Part shown: positions 27,901-33,676 of the stretch, in pieces
Numbering within the stretch: the first letter of the stretch is position 1
Layout: every line of letters starts with the position of its first letter
Origin: Iodobacter fluviatilis
GTDB taxonomy: Bacteria > Pseudomonadota > Gammaproteobacteria > Burkholderiales > Chitinibacteraceae
Assembly (NCBI RefSeq): GCF_900451195.1
Contig: NZ_UGHR01000001.1
Coordinates: 2,356,001-2,420,000 of the forward strand
DNA: 64,000 nt
Direction of reading: 5' to 3'
The notes under the pieces: generated by a model
What the model saw: the letters and a program-made list of their open reading frames with translations, nothing else
Databases searched by the model: none
What the model was told of the DNA's origin: nothing
Made by a program: the position numbers and the translations under genes

Positions 27901-29682
27901 ACCATCGCCAGCCTGAATCACGACACGGACGGTGCACAGCAAAAACTGGCCAACCACTTTGATCAACAGCAGCTTGCGGAGCAAATGGCTGCGGCCAAAG
28001 CGTTGGTTCAGGAAACGGGCCATTTTATGGCTAATCGTGCTGCGGATGCGGATAAAGCCAAGGCAGCGCTAGAAGCCACCGACAAGGCATTAACAGCAGA
28101 AAACGCCAAACCAGCAGGGCAAAAAGATCAAGCACGTATTGATGATCTGACTCAGCAGCAAGCCCGCCAAACAGAGCAAAAAGCTGATGCAGACAAATGG
28201 ACCCCAGGCGGCGAATACGGCCGCGCCATGACGGTGCTGCAAGTGGCCGTGGGCGGCAATGTCACTGGCGGCATGAGTGGTCTGCTACAAAACGCCACCG
28301 TCAGCTATCTGCAAAGCATCGGCGCTGAAAAAATAAAAGCCATCGCCGACAGCTTTCAAGAAAAGAAAGGCACAGAAGATGCCACCAGTGGAACTATCCG
28401 CGCCGCCCTACACGCCATCGCCTCCTGCGCCGGAGCTGCGGCAACGAGCAGCAACTGCAGCAGCGCCGCCGTGGGCGCGGCTTCCAGTGTCGTCATCAAT
28501 AACGTCTTATCAGAAATAGAAAACACCAATGCCGATAAGATGACAGCCAGTGAAAAGGAGAAACGCAAGAATCTGGTCGGCTCCATCATCACCGGTATTG
28601 TTGCGGCAACGGATGGCAATGCAGCGGCTGCGAATAATGCGGCGCAGATTGAGATGCAGAATAATTGGCTTTCGCCAAGCCAAAATGCTCAATATTTAAA
28701 GGAATTAAAAGCGGCAAAGAGTTTACTTGACGAAATTAAGGTAAGTGGTAAATGGGCATATACAAGCGGAAAGCAGGATGCACTGACCACAACCGGTATT
28801 GGCAAGGGCTTGGCAGAATCCGGCTGGAGTGATGTAAAGGGCGTTGCACAATTTCTAGCTGATCCAATTGCAGGTTTAAATGGATTAAAACAAATTATTA
28901 CTAGCCCAGAGGTTAGACAGCAGTTGGGTGAAACCATCTTGGGCGAGCTGAACTTAAAAATGGCTCGAATGGATCAAGCACTAACCCAAGGTGGTGATGT
29001 TCAGGCGGAACAGTTTGGTAAAGACCTTGGAAGCTTGATTTGGCAAGTAGGGAGTGTGGCAACAGGGGTAGGTGGCGTTGCTAAGGGCGGTGTGGCTTTA
29101 GCTAAGGCTGGCGTGGTGCTTTCAGAGCAAGGGCTGGAGGCTTTAGTTAATACTGCGAAATTTGATCAATTAGTGGCAAAAGGCGGTGTATTTGCTGTAG
29201 ATGGCAAGCCATTAATGGATTTTCGTAATCTGACTAATGCACAAAAGAGTGTTGTTGGTGATTTACTTGGGGGTGAAAAGATTACGAGTCTTGCTCCCGG
29301 TGCTCAGAAAATAGGTCGCTCTCCGGGAATTGGACAAACTGGGATTGATGATCTTTATAAAGTCAATAAACCTAATGTTGATTATATTGTGGTGGAATAT
29401 AAATTTGGCTCATCTGTTTTAAAAGAAACTAAAGATGGTTTGCAGATGAGCGATGATTGGTTAAATGGAACAAAGTCTGGATACGATAGGATATTAGAAT
29501 CGGTCGGAGGGGATCAAAAATTAGCCAATAAGGTTGAGATTTCCTTACGAGGAGGTAGAGTTGAAAAATTACTGGTTCATACAGACCCTTTTGGACGTGT
29601 GACTGTTGGTGTGTTGGATAGAAATGGGAAATTTTTCCCAGATCCTAAGTTGGCGTCTAAGGTTCTTGGAGGTGTTAAGTGA
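12988..29682 (+). CDS. cdiA: Giant CdiA/filamentous-haemagglutinin exoprotein with PoNe-like DNase C-terminus
   Basis: A 5564-aa TpsA protein. Visible order: extended signal peptide region (MNQNRYRLVFNAHRG); TPS secretion domain (about 70-340, with NPNGLLC and NLNN-like ILNNSN); FHA-1 beta-helix with seven ~325-residue super-repeats (599-2873); a divergent central part with a Gly/Cys-rich insert (about 3225-3245) and a Gln/Ala-rich helical stretch (about 3410-3590); a block typical of CdiA (YLVETDPRF, FLSSDYF, DMVWLSTQTV, about 3620-3770); FHA-2 repeats (about 3770-4900); the pre-toxin block; and an EMQNN motif (5222-5226) in the VENN position. The 338-residue tip has D5454 (GIDDL) and E5470-x-K5472 (VEYKFG), a PD-(D/E)XK pattern. 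It overlaps the PoNi-like gene by 4 bp, so the tip is inferred to be a PoNe-type DNase. Confidence 0.92.
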   Translation: MNQNRYRLVFNAHRGLLMAVAETSHRQGKCAGGESGAGNVSVPLMQSRGLLKGWRTSLALALALMGGVQAQDLPITPAGPAGARPILDAAANGVPIVHIAPPSVGGVSRNQFNDFNVNKNGLILNNSNSNIQTQLGGWITGNPQLGITPARIILNEVVGTNASQLRGTMEVAGRRADIVIANPNGLLCDACGFINTNRVTLTTGTPQFEQGRLQSLNVGQGIITIGQSGLNGSQLSQLDLLARGLVLEGEVWAQSLNSITGANQVLYGTLQTASSAGSGEAPRFAVDIKSLGGMYANQVYLVATEQGLGVNSTGRIAALTGTLQLSSNGDITLKDSYAKQDLSITGSKQVSLTGQTQSEAVLNVQAAGKLDQSGTLSTIGAGALLLNAASLNNTGSIIQQGQGPLTLNIAGEALNSGSIYSATNVSFTAGQWQDQGGVWQAQGKLDLKAGKSNLTDTHLSSGADTVLNITSLNTDRTVLNSLGKLDTNITGLLSVANSQWQSQLASKVNASDVSLDHSQLISLGSLSIQANTLTTSQSKIASKGLLSAEVGDLISSTGGDWLSEQNLQLNAGRIINSGNMQSLDISLQSKGLLDNSGGTVQSQQQLQINSQALVNKQGNLLAGKELILHSSSLNNEQGKIASIAAKTTIDTGVLSNTSGLISAATGLQIQSLALSNQAGEISSAASLNIDAQDLSNLGGAILAQDTMQLKTAALDNVQGRIIAQHDLQLNTQALTNTQGTLAAVEGALAVDTQGQTLSNTGLMQAKKTLNLSSGKLDNHGLLAGQTLDINAANIDNSQGKLIAQDGLQIKAKDLVSDAGLIQAGGNALFELNKLQNTHSTKDGGLIVGGSLALNASELNNNNGFIHSNQAQSLNVQQLNNQDGQLQSQADLTITADAVANQGGRIQASALILHAKNAIDNSSGLIQSQQRLDIASTDLNNQKGSLLAGQALQLKTAALDNIQGKIASTAAKTTLNTAAINNEQGLITSATGTVVSSQALSNQGGEISSTADLNIDTHGQKLSNLSGSVLAQGKIQLATGTMDNAKGRLLAQQNMQIDSAVLSNAQGTIASVEGALSLDTHGQVLSNSGKLQARQSLDVRTAKLLNQGLLAGSSIAIDSLAVDNSHGQLIAQDALKMKAGDVLSDAGLIQAGGHAQLDVQNFTNTHSGKDGGVLVGGQLTLNADDLDNRSGLIHSNLAQVLNVQQLNNQDGQLQSQSALTLKAQKIDNQAGHIQAADLTIKTPNQLDNRLGTLQGVQKLQIESQQLLNQGGSVLSGQDLLLNTAAFDNSQGKIASTAGKVTLNADALSNDKGLISSATGTIISSQALSNKGGEINSAADVSLNTHGQALSNMAGSILAQGKMQLDIAALDNAQGRIQAQQNLQLNSQEISNTQGTIASVEGAMRIDTHGNALSNQDGQLQAKQALDLESGKLDNHGLLAGQILTINSQNIDNSQGQLIALDALKINAGELLSDAGLIQAGANAQLDVDKLQNTHSSKEGGVIVGGTLTVNTGELDNSSGQIYSKAAQTLNASLLNNQAGQLQSQSALTINADEVRNLSGQVQAAALTIKTNNGLDNSKGSIQSQQQLDISSQSLSNHGGSVLAGQNVNLQTGALDNSQGKIASTAGQTNLISAALNNDAGLISSATGTQISSQALSNKAGELNSAADLAIDTHGQAFSNGGAVVSNGKMQLLTGELANADGRILAQQDLHISSQAISSNGTIASVEGSASVDTHGQALSNTGKLQAKLALDIQSGQLDNHGLLAGQNIGLNTANIDNSRGQLIAQDALKINAGNLISDAGLIQAGKTAQLDVAKLQNTHSATDGGLISGGTLTVNTGELDNSSGQIYSKAAQTMNTTLLNNQAGQLQSQGLLAINADNVQNQSGQIQAAALELKAKISLDNNKGSIQSQQQLDISSQSLSNQGGSLLAGQNVNLQTGALDNSQGKIASTAGQTAITSAALNNDAGLISSATGTQISSQALSNKAGEINSAADLNIDTHGQLFSNGGAVLANGKMQLTIGVLDNADGRILAQQDLHISSQGLSSNGTIASVEGNASVDSHGQALNNTGKLQAKLALDIQSGQLDNHGLLAGQNIGLNAANIDNSRGQLIAQDALKINAGNLISDAGLIQAGKAAQLDVAKLQNTHSAADGGLISGGTLTVNTGELDNSSGQIYSKAAQTLNTGLLNNQAGQLQSQGALTINADDVCNQSGQIQAAALELKAKNSLDNNKGSIQSQQQLDISSQSLSNQGGRVLAGQNVNLQTGALDNSQGKIASTAGQTNLSSAALNNDAGLISSATGTQISSQALSNKAGEINSAADLNIDTHGQVFSNGGAVLANGKMQLTTGTLDNADGRILAQQDLHISSQAISSSGTIASVEGSASVDTHGQALNNTGKLQAKLALDIQSGLLDNHGLLAGQNIGLNAANIDNSRGQLIAQDALKINTGNLISDAGLIQAGKAAQLDVAKLQNTHSAADGGLISGGTLTVNTGELNNSSGQIYSKAAQTLNASHINNQSGQLQSQGALTINADDLSNQSGQVQAAALTIKTNNGIDNSKGSIQSQQQLDISSQSLSNQGGSVLAGQNLLLQTGALNNSQGKIASTAGQAAITSADLNNQSGLISSAAGTTLVSQTIKNDGGEISSEASLAINTQGHALSNIGGSLLAKNGALNLSSAALDNSHGRILAKDQLALIAHGLLNSGGVIASTTGDIDLSSHNLNNQNGKIQADTGLLKIQTGTVNNSQAGLLAAKNIQLNTADIDNSQGQIIAVANIDTKTGRVFNQSGLIQAGSNITINTQGQDFINTQSHFDQADLRGKQGLIAGGTLQLDAASLVNTAGYIFSGQSQNINLSGDFNNASGVVESKSALNIKAQSLNNSLGSLTALGDADINLSGVFANQGRLNVGGSATIKASALDNKNGRIDAGHMVLAVTQFNNGKGVVETSAGANINSNSLDNLDGSIAAGTDLALTINGDYTHQGVLQAKGDLALASNHLVNKGKLISNHQTTITTGNLDNRGEISSLETTHINANGQLDNSGDGLIDGFVVRIDAGTINNTRRIYGDKLSIGANTINNRDTGVIAARTDLQLGATTLNNLNTTGNQDGALIFSLGNASIGGGLDTEGNAHGQMSVLNNESSRIDIANNLFILANTVENKNIYLDIKQKTTTEKVAFNQVEIIDGSGKRYDEGELKYRGEVGFSLENYGYYTGRSGLVKPSSIYPHAKFGSQAYAVPFYTPPPKCGGGGGHGPSGGCGGAVRFDYADSDPIWNIFGRDGDLASKIIAFNADLDSRTYGNWNTYRFDSKTVTQSTVEKSAPSKIIAGGNMTLLGSAINNQDSALVAGGQLLGDVKNINNVSKQQGTRTEELKGSVAVNGGNWQALTLPPQTVSVPLMTVTYEGVSGAGVVKDKLGLLDAGQHTADKSASAAASQQQGGQVIDAALQQANQAQMADIAKAQLNSQQGVQAKSVDQAAMASLSQTQLSGANAATLVQQSSAQMQQAEQATLGGAKGPTKSDVEQAQMAKATLTGLIKESNAPTTKQLAEMGPVSGQKTTLLADKQQVQTTVDQAEMSDTAKVQLKDAQAAQMAQTSQQAGPKIQSMQLGLQGRVLTMLPNLVAPNNSLFKLHAAPDQRYLVETDPRFTNQRSFLSSDYFIQNLAKDPSQQLKRYGDGFFEQKLINDQILALTGRRFLSDYRDTESEFKALMNAGISFAKQYQLTPGVALSAEQMALLSTDMVWLSTQTVTLADGSKQDVLVPQVYLRRLEQGDLQIGGAVISAREVHLSSSEDLVNRNSSIVGDKLTLNAGRDVLNDHGQIGGQQVFIHAKNDLQNQSGQIVGMGEGSKLSLSAGRDIVLQTLAMGETKNAAGSAKQSNLDRQAIVQGGEISLSAGRDLLLKAASVQAGQDLSMQALGKIDSQSIATSSSLHLATDGDWAGGRTGYLDKQSTQQNISSISAGGTALVVAGDRLSLVGTNLHAGKDLSLQGSSVQIEAVKERLAGDDQRAGNDKYDRHAFSKESLQGGSVTAGQNLSIKAVGPDGNITLKGADLLAEKGQLSLAAKKDIDINSINLTQTDTRETFSESRGWFSSSTTTTYDFSSSTQALGTSLSGNSLKVQAGNDIRVNGSSIVGEKDVELLAGRDINILAASNQSQQSHLREEKKSGIFSDGLSISIGSKSSKDRLDQNNITQSDSASMVGSLGGKVSVQAGRDLKVSGSDVSALAGSIALEGRNVSIETSQDQLNTKQQHEEKTKGLSLSVTGTPYDTIQNLQTIGDTQKGRQRAQSTLNELAASGLDTPGLGLAYQESHSGSSTDMQSTTHRGSQITAGSDISIIARGEKDAAGKLQGGDLTVSGSSVQGEGNTQLKANNQVSIVAMNDRLDTNSDSYQYGHSISLGVPSLGDAARTLDGAPNAGHVSSLPYNQLRKESDGKDLGGAQTASLISGKTVEISAGQGDIQLAGSSIISQGDVTLSADNGRIIGQSGNVERMSELNERGKQIGEVAGGNFSQTNGVRQSEDHWKDQSVQQGGLQSHIVSQNGSVSLKAKEQIALQGTDINAGQDLLLASKRIDISSSADQQQHQEQHQSQQTGITTKVSSAVISAVQTAEQMMDLMQGSKDARTRAMAAGAAALAAYNGVQAAQAMESGSIAKISITAGQSSTQSEATASSTTHQLGAIRAGNDIKMTATGGGSDSNITITGTKVDAAHDLTLQAENKVTLQAAKDSKEQHSSNSSTSGGVGVAADIGQGGMSFGITAEASASRGKADGSDVVWQNSQLNAGKTLTLISGGDTNLRGATVTGQQVIADIKGNLNIESLQDISKFDNKQIGGSASVTIGFGSASGSASASYDKTHNDYAAVSEQSGIFAGKDGFDIKVKNNTDLIGAVIASSSDSNKLSTGTLTQKDISNHAETDAISLGGGLDFSSSSKEQTSQTKGADQSNVSASAPSVMGAQESDSSSTKSAISKGQITLTDDAKQKELTGQTAAETIASLNHDTDGAQQKLANHFDQQQLAEQMAAAKALVQETGHFMANRAADADKAKAALEATDKALTAENAKPAGQKDQARIDDLTQQQARQTEQKADADKWTPGGEYGRAMTVLQVAVGGNVTGGMSGLLQNATVSYLQSIGAEKIKAIADSFQEKKGTEDATSGTIRAALHAIASCAGAAATSSNCSSAAVGAASSVVINNVLSEIENTNADKMTASEKEKRKNLVGSIITGIVAATDGNAAAANNAAQIEMQNNWLSPSQNAQYLKELKAAKSLLDEIKVSGKWAYTSGKQDALTTTGIGKGLAESGWSDVKGVAQFLADPIAGLNGLKQIITSPEVRQQLGETILGELNLKMARMDQALTQGGDVQAEQFGKDLGSLIWQVGSVATGVGGVAKGGVALAKAGVVLSEQGLEALVNTAKFDQLVAKGGVFAVDGKPLMDFRNLTNAQKSVVGDLLGGEKITSLAPGAQKIGRSPGIGQTGIDDLYKVNKPNVDYIVVEYKFGSSVLKETKDGLQMSDDWLNGTKSGYDRILESVGGDQKLANKVEISLRGGRVEKLLVHTDPFGRVTVGVLDRNGKFFPDPKLASKVLGGVK
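14782..21606 (+). repeat. Seven in-frame ~975-bp super-repeats in cdiA (FHA-1)
   Basis: Anchoring on the GS(I/L)Q(S)xQxLxI segment, unit starts fall at 14782, 15757, 16738, 17722, 18697, 19672 and 20647, with the next equivalent point at 21607. Intervals are 975, 981, 984, 975, 975, 975 and 960 bp. Units starting at 17722, 18697 and 19672 are almost identical over long runs; the first and last are more diverged. Each 325-residue unit contains the same ordered set of short beta-helix turns (SLSNQGG, KIASTAG, THGQ, IASVEG, NTHS-DGG). Confidence 0.9.
28402..28665 (+). other. Pre-toxin block and toxin junction motif of cdiA
   Basis: This codes for AALHAIASCAGAAATSS through to NNAAQIEMQNN. Nearly the same DNA recurs at about 31862-32133, 34789-35055 and 39410-39676, each time followed by a different toxin. 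The M(Q/E)NN end corresponds to the VENN motif that marks the cut point between conserved CdiA and variable CdiA-CT. It is the natural site for recombination between modules. Confidence 0.85.
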
Positions 29683-30575
29683 TTCGCTCATTACGTGGAG
29701 ATGTTGCCTACTGGAATGAGTGGGTGGAGTACGCAGAAGAGCGATTTGAGGAAGTTAAATCTGAGCTTAAGCTTCCAGCAGGTGATCCTCTTTATGAGCC
29801 TCAGTTTGTATTTAATTTTTCCAAAAGTTACTGGCATCAAATGTTACGTCGTTATTCCCGAGGCGACGAAATTAGTGAATTGTCTCAGTATTTTTCGCCA
29901 TTACTAGATGCATGGGAAGAATCTGAACGATTAGGCAAAGATATCTGGACAGAAGAGCAGCAATATACTCGTCATGTTTGGGCCGTGAATCTGGATCATT
30001 ACATTGTTTGTTTCTGGCTTGTGGGTTTGGCTTTGGCTCTATCTATTCCAGAGGAGCAATGGCAACGATTATTAGCATTGATAGGAAATGAGGGACAGGA
30101 TGAATTATTGGATCGTGTTATTGCTTCACGCCAGTCAGGGCGGAAGATAGGTTCTCGGCTTTGTCACCCTAAGCCTTATCAGCGGCTACTTGATGCGGTG
30201 AATGCCCCTGTTGATGAGCAAGCCAAGCGATTGTTTGTATTTGTAGACAAATGGTACAAAGAGCTGAATCGCCCTGCCAAGAAGGGCTTGTCTGCGGATG
30301 CCGCCATGTATGAGCGCCCATATTGGTATACCTATGGAGATCGTAATTTTGAAGGGGGAGCGTATTTTGGTCGCTGGTGTGTAGAGGCCGTTGCTGTGGT
30401 TAAGGCCTTGGGTTTAGATGACTCCCAATGTTTAGGTCACGAGCATTATCCGGGCGATTTATTAAGACCTGACGGGCCAAGTACCCACCCTATGGCGGAG
30501 ATAAGCATTGCACTTCCAGAGGCGATTGACGAACCTAAACGCGGATTCTTCTCAAAATTATTTAGGCGTAAATAA
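29679..30575 (+). CDS. cdiI: CdiI immunity protein, PoNi-like (DUF1910/DUF1911)
   Basis: A 298-aa protein starting at a GTG that overlaps the cdiA stop (GTGA), which implies translational coupling. The sequence (WVEYAEERFEEVK, SYWHQMLRRYSRGDEI, and C-terminal DPxxYxRPYWYTYG-like YERPYWYTYGDRNFEGGAYFGRW, here given in parts) resembles the DUF1910-DUF1911 proteins. Those act as PoNi immunity against PoNe nucleases. It is therefore the inferred cytoplasmic neutraliser of the CdiA DNase tip. The C-terminus ends in FFSKLFRRK. No terminator follows; a displaced cdiA fragment begins within 10 bp. Confidence 0.82.
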   Translation: MIRSLRGDVAYWNEWVEYAEERFEEVKSELKLPAGDPLYEPQFVFNFSKSYWHQMLRRYSRGDEISELSQYFSPLLDAWEESERLGKDIWTEEQQYTRHVWAVNLDHYIVCFWLVGLALALSIPEEQWQRLLALIGNEGQDELLDRVIASRQSGRKIGSRLCHPKPYQRLLDAVNAPVDEQAKRLFVFVDKWYKELNRPAKKGLSADAAMYERPYWYTYGDRNFEGGAYFGRWCVEAVAVVKALGLDDSQCLGHEHYPGDLLRPDGPSTHPMAEISIALPEAIDEPKRGFFSKLFRRK

Positions 30576-30576
30576 G

Positions 30577-32952
30577 GTATCTATCACTAAAACCAGCAGC
30601 ATCAGCCACAGCGGCAGTACTTTAAACGCCGGTGGCGATATTCAAATCTCGGCGGTGGGCGATAAAGCCAGCCAGCTAAACGTGCTAGGCAGCCATCTCA
30701 ACGCAGGTAAAACCCTGACGCTGGAATCCGGCAACGACACCCGCGTAGAAGGCGCCGTGGTCAGTGGCAGTAAAATCGTTGCCGACATTGGTGGCGATTT
30801 AAAACTCGCCAGCCGCCAAGACAGCAGTCAGTTTGATAGCAAGCAAAGTAGCGCCAGTGCGAGTGTAACGGCGGGGGCGGGCGTATCGGGCAGCGCCAGC
30901 ATCAGTCAGGACAAAATGAAATCTGACTATGCCGCCGTCACCGAGCAAAGCGGCTTGTTTGCAGGCAAAGATGGCTTTGAGATTAAGGTTAAAAACAATA
31001 CCGATTTAAACGGCGCGGTGATTGCCAGCAAATCGGACGACAACACCCTCAGCACCGGCACGCTCACCCAAAAAGACATTAACAACCATGCTGAATATAG
31101 CGCTAGCAGCATCGGCATTGGCGGTGGCTTTAGCATGGGCGGAACGGATAAAAAGGCAGCAGACGGCAAAAGTGGCGATCAGGCTGCCAGCCCAGCGGGT
31201 AGCAAACTCTACGACGCAGGCCCAAGTGGCGTCACATCCACTGCGCCCGTCGCCCTTAGCGCTGGGGATAATGGTACAAGCACCACCAAAAGTGCCATCG
31301 CCACAGCCAAAATTACCATCACCGACGAAGCCAAGCAGAAAGAGCTGACCGGCAAAACCGCTGCAGAACCCATCGCCAGCCTGAGCCGCGACACCGATGG
31401 TGCTCAGCAACAACTCGCCAACGATTTCAAGCCTGAAAAAATCAACGAGCTATTCAGTGCCACCAAAACCTTCCTGCAAGAAGGCAACACCTTTATGGCC
31501 AACCGCACGGCTGAGGCGGATGCTGCGAAGAAAGCTCTGGACGGCACATCGGCCAGCTTAAAAGCAGAACAAGCCAAGCCACAAGATCAGCAAAATCAGG
31601 CGCTGATCAGTCAGCTGAAAGATCAGGTCATTAGTCTGGACGGGCAAAAAACCGAAGCAGATAGATGGACGCCTGGTGGAGACTACGGCCGCGCCATGAC
31701 CGCACTGCAAGCCGCAGTGGGTGGCAATGTCAGCGGCGGCGCAACAGGCCTGCTACAAAACGCCTCTGTGGCTTACCTGCAAAGCTTGGGCGCTGAAAAA
31801 ATCAAAGACATCGCCGACAGTTTCCAGACCAAGAAGGGAGAAGAAAACCAAACCAGCCAAAACGTCCGCGCCGCCCTGCACGCCATCGCCTCCTGCGCCG
31901 GAGCTGCGGCAACGAGTAGCAACTGCAGTAGTGCCGCAGTGGGAGCCGCTTCCAGTGTCGTCATCAACAACGTCTTATCAGAAATTGAAAACACCAACGC
32001 AGATAAGATGACGGCCAGTGAAAAGGAGAAACGTAAGAATCTGGTCGGCTCCATCATCACCGGCATTGTTGCAGCAACGGATGGCAATGCAGCGGCCGCG
32101 AATAATGCGGCTCAGATTGAGATGGAGAATAATGCGTTAACATTTTTAAAAGGGACGACTGCGAGAGTTAAAACTGTTGCTACAAGTACGGCAGATTTTT
32201 TGGCTAAGCCTCAGGGTAAAGTAACAAGAACTGAAATTGATGGCGAATTGGCGAAGCTTAAAACATTGGCAAGTAAAGGTGATTTATCAGTGCAAGAGTC
32301 TCTTAATTTGAGTTCTTTATGGATTGCTGTTGTTACTCGTGCAGAGTCGGAAAAATTAATGACCTCAAGCGAGGGGGCTAATTCTAAGGAATTTATGCGT
32401 GCTGCGATTACTTCAATGGCGTTTGGAGGTAGTAATACTTCCTTGAAGTCGCCAAAAAGTGAGACGGGGCCAGAATTGCCAAGTACAACAGGGACAGCAA
32501 CAAAATATAATAAATCTGATGGGGTAGCTAATGTAGGGGCCGCATCTCAACTTCGTCAAGACTTGGCAAAGAAAGAAGGAATTCCAAGGGGGGTGGAAAA
32601 TATTTGGGGAGCAAATAAAAACGATTTGAAAAAAGCTTATGAAATGGATGGATATGCCACACATGATGAAGCAGCTTTAAAGGGTACCTCTGGCAATGCA
32701 CAGGTTTTTAAAGTTGACAATCATCCTTTGGTTCGCAAAGTGCAGTTTAGTCCTGCTAGTGAGGACTCAATACATAAAGGACAGTACTATAAAGTTACTT
32801 ATGAAGATGGATCAATAGGGAAAATAATCGAACCTACAACTTATAAAAAGTATGATCCCGCTGAAAATAAAGGGCGAGTGGTATATTTTAATCCTGATGG
32901 ACAAATTATTATTCCGCTTGATAAGTATGGAAAAAATTGGAGAGTGAAATGA
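30577..32952 (+). CDS. Displaced cdiA-CT module 1: FHA-2/pre-toxin fragment with unidentified toxin
   Basis: This open frame continues from inside the preceding immunity gene without a good start codon. From about 30584 it is a cdiA 3' fragment of the second subtype (KTSSISHSGSTLNAGGDIQ, DTRVEGAVVSG, HAEYSASSIGIGGGFS). It reaches the pre-toxin block and EMENN (near 32116-32133). The following ~270 residues are unlike those of the other modules. The last 120 (from GVENIWGANKNDLKK to PLDKYGKNWRVK) look like the compact toxin domain, but I recognise no family or catalytic motif. Relative to module 3 it lacks 222 bp in frame between two similar INA-coding repeats. It should be silent unless recombined onto the main cdiA through the shared block. 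Confidence 0.75.
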   Translation, partial: VSITKTSSISHSGSTLNAGGDIQISAVGDKASQLNVLGSHLNAGKTLTLESGNDTRVEGAVVSGSKIVADIGGDLKLASRQDSSQFDSKQSSASASVTAGAGVSGSASISQDKMKSDYAAVTEQSGLFAGKDGFEIKVKNNTDLNGAVIASKSDDNTLSTGTLTQKDINNHAEYSASSIGIGGGFSMGGTDKKAADGKSGDQAASPAGSKLYDAGPSGVTSTAPVALSAGDNGTSTTKSAIATAKITITDEAKQKELTGKTAAEPIASLSRDTDGAQQQLANDFKPEKINELFSATKTFLQEGNTFMANRTAEADAAKKALDGTSASLKAEQAKPQDQQNQALISQLKDQVISLDGQKTEADRWTPGGDYGRAMTALQAAVGGNVSGGATGLLQNASVAYLQSLGAEKIKDIADSFQTKKGEENQTSQNVRAALHAIASCAGAAATSSNCSSAAVGAASSVVINNVLSEIENTNADKMTASEKEKRKNLVGSIITGIVAATDGNAAAANNAAQIEMENNALTFLKGTTARVKTVATSTADFLAKPQGKVTRTEIDGELAKLKTLASKGDLSVQESLNLSSLWIAVVTRAESEKLMTSSEGANSKEFMRAAITSMAFGGSNTSLKSPKSETGPELPSTTGTATKYNKSDGVANVGAASQLRQDLAKKEGIPRGVENIWGANKNDLKKAYEMDGYATHDEAALKGTSGNAQVFKVDNHPLVRKVQFSPASEDSIHKGQYYKVTYEDGSIGKIIEPTTYKKYDPAENKGRVVYFNPDGQIIIPLDKYGKNWRVK

Positions 32953-33542
32953 CAAAAGAAATTGAGATTAATGTGAATTGGAATTGTCCTATTGTCCCGT
33001 ATGAATCGTGCGCAGGAATTTCATTGGGCACAAAAGTTGCGGACTTGGACAAGGTATTGCAAAAATATAAGGTGGTTGGAACGAACGATTTATTTCATTT
33101 TCCAGGAGGGCCAGTGCTTAGAAAAGAAGAAAATATGGAGTATATTTCCTTTCTAAGTACAGATGCACGATTTGGGGGGGCTGGTCAAGAAGGTAGGATT
33201 GGGATTGATGATCGATCTTTAACGATAAAAATAAGTAATGGGGTTGTTTTGACGGTGACAGTCTGGTTGGTTGATTGCTATTCTGATGATATCAAAAAAA
33301 CCTCTAAATTTGATGCGAAAAATTTAGATTTATCATATCAAGGTAGATTGCCAGAGGGCATGAGATTGGGAGATCGTGTGGATTCTTTTCTTCCTTATAC
33401 ATCCATGCATTATGACTCTGGTGATGAGTGGTTTTACGTTGATGAAAGTTATGGTGGGCTTATTGTTGGAGGGCAGCATGCTCTCGATTTATCCGAAAGT
33501 ACGGATCAAATAATTACGATGTTGCGGGTAATTCCAGATTGA
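32949..33542 (+). CDS. Putative immunity protein of module 1
   Basis: A 197-aa protein whose ATG overlaps the toxin stop (ATGA), the same arrangement as the other toxin-immunity pairs here. No signal peptide or membrane segment, acidic, cytoplasmic. Features include SCAGISLGTKVADLDKVL and a long beta-rich C-terminal half (SYGGLIVGGQHALDL). I do not recognise the family, and the function is assigned from position only. A run of seven G at 33174-33180 lies in the coding frame. AT-rich composition contrasts with the FHA part upstream, as is usual for exchanged toxin-immunity cargo. Confidence 0.7.
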   Translation: MTKEIEINVNWNCPIVPYESCAGISLGTKVADLDKVLQKYKVVGTNDLFHFPGGPVLRKEENMEYISFLSTDARFGGAGQEGRIGIDDRSLTIKISNGVVLTVTVWLVDCYSDDIKKTSKFDAKNLDLSYQGRLPEGMRLGDRVDSFLPYTSMHYDSGDEWFYVDESYGGLIVGGQHALDLSESTDQIITMLRVIPD

Positions 33543-33676
33543 AATATTGTGAAAAAATATAGGCGTCAGATACCGTCTTGCAGGTCAAGGTTTTTAACCC
33601 CGAAATGGGCATCAATCAGTACTTCTAATAACTGGGGTCAGAGCAAACTTAAATCCTGCTATGTTTCATACTCTCA
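33543..33676. other. Short spacer between modules 1 and 2
   Basis: No gene is seen. It contains CTGGGGTCAGAGCAAACTT (near 33632), which resembles a sequence near 777-800 and may be a transposon-edge remnant. Confidence 0.3.

Noticed and set aside
31006..31413. Minus-strand frame opposite module 1
   Set aside because: Equivalent frames appear opposite modules 3 and 4 because the DNA is copied. They are shadows, not genes.
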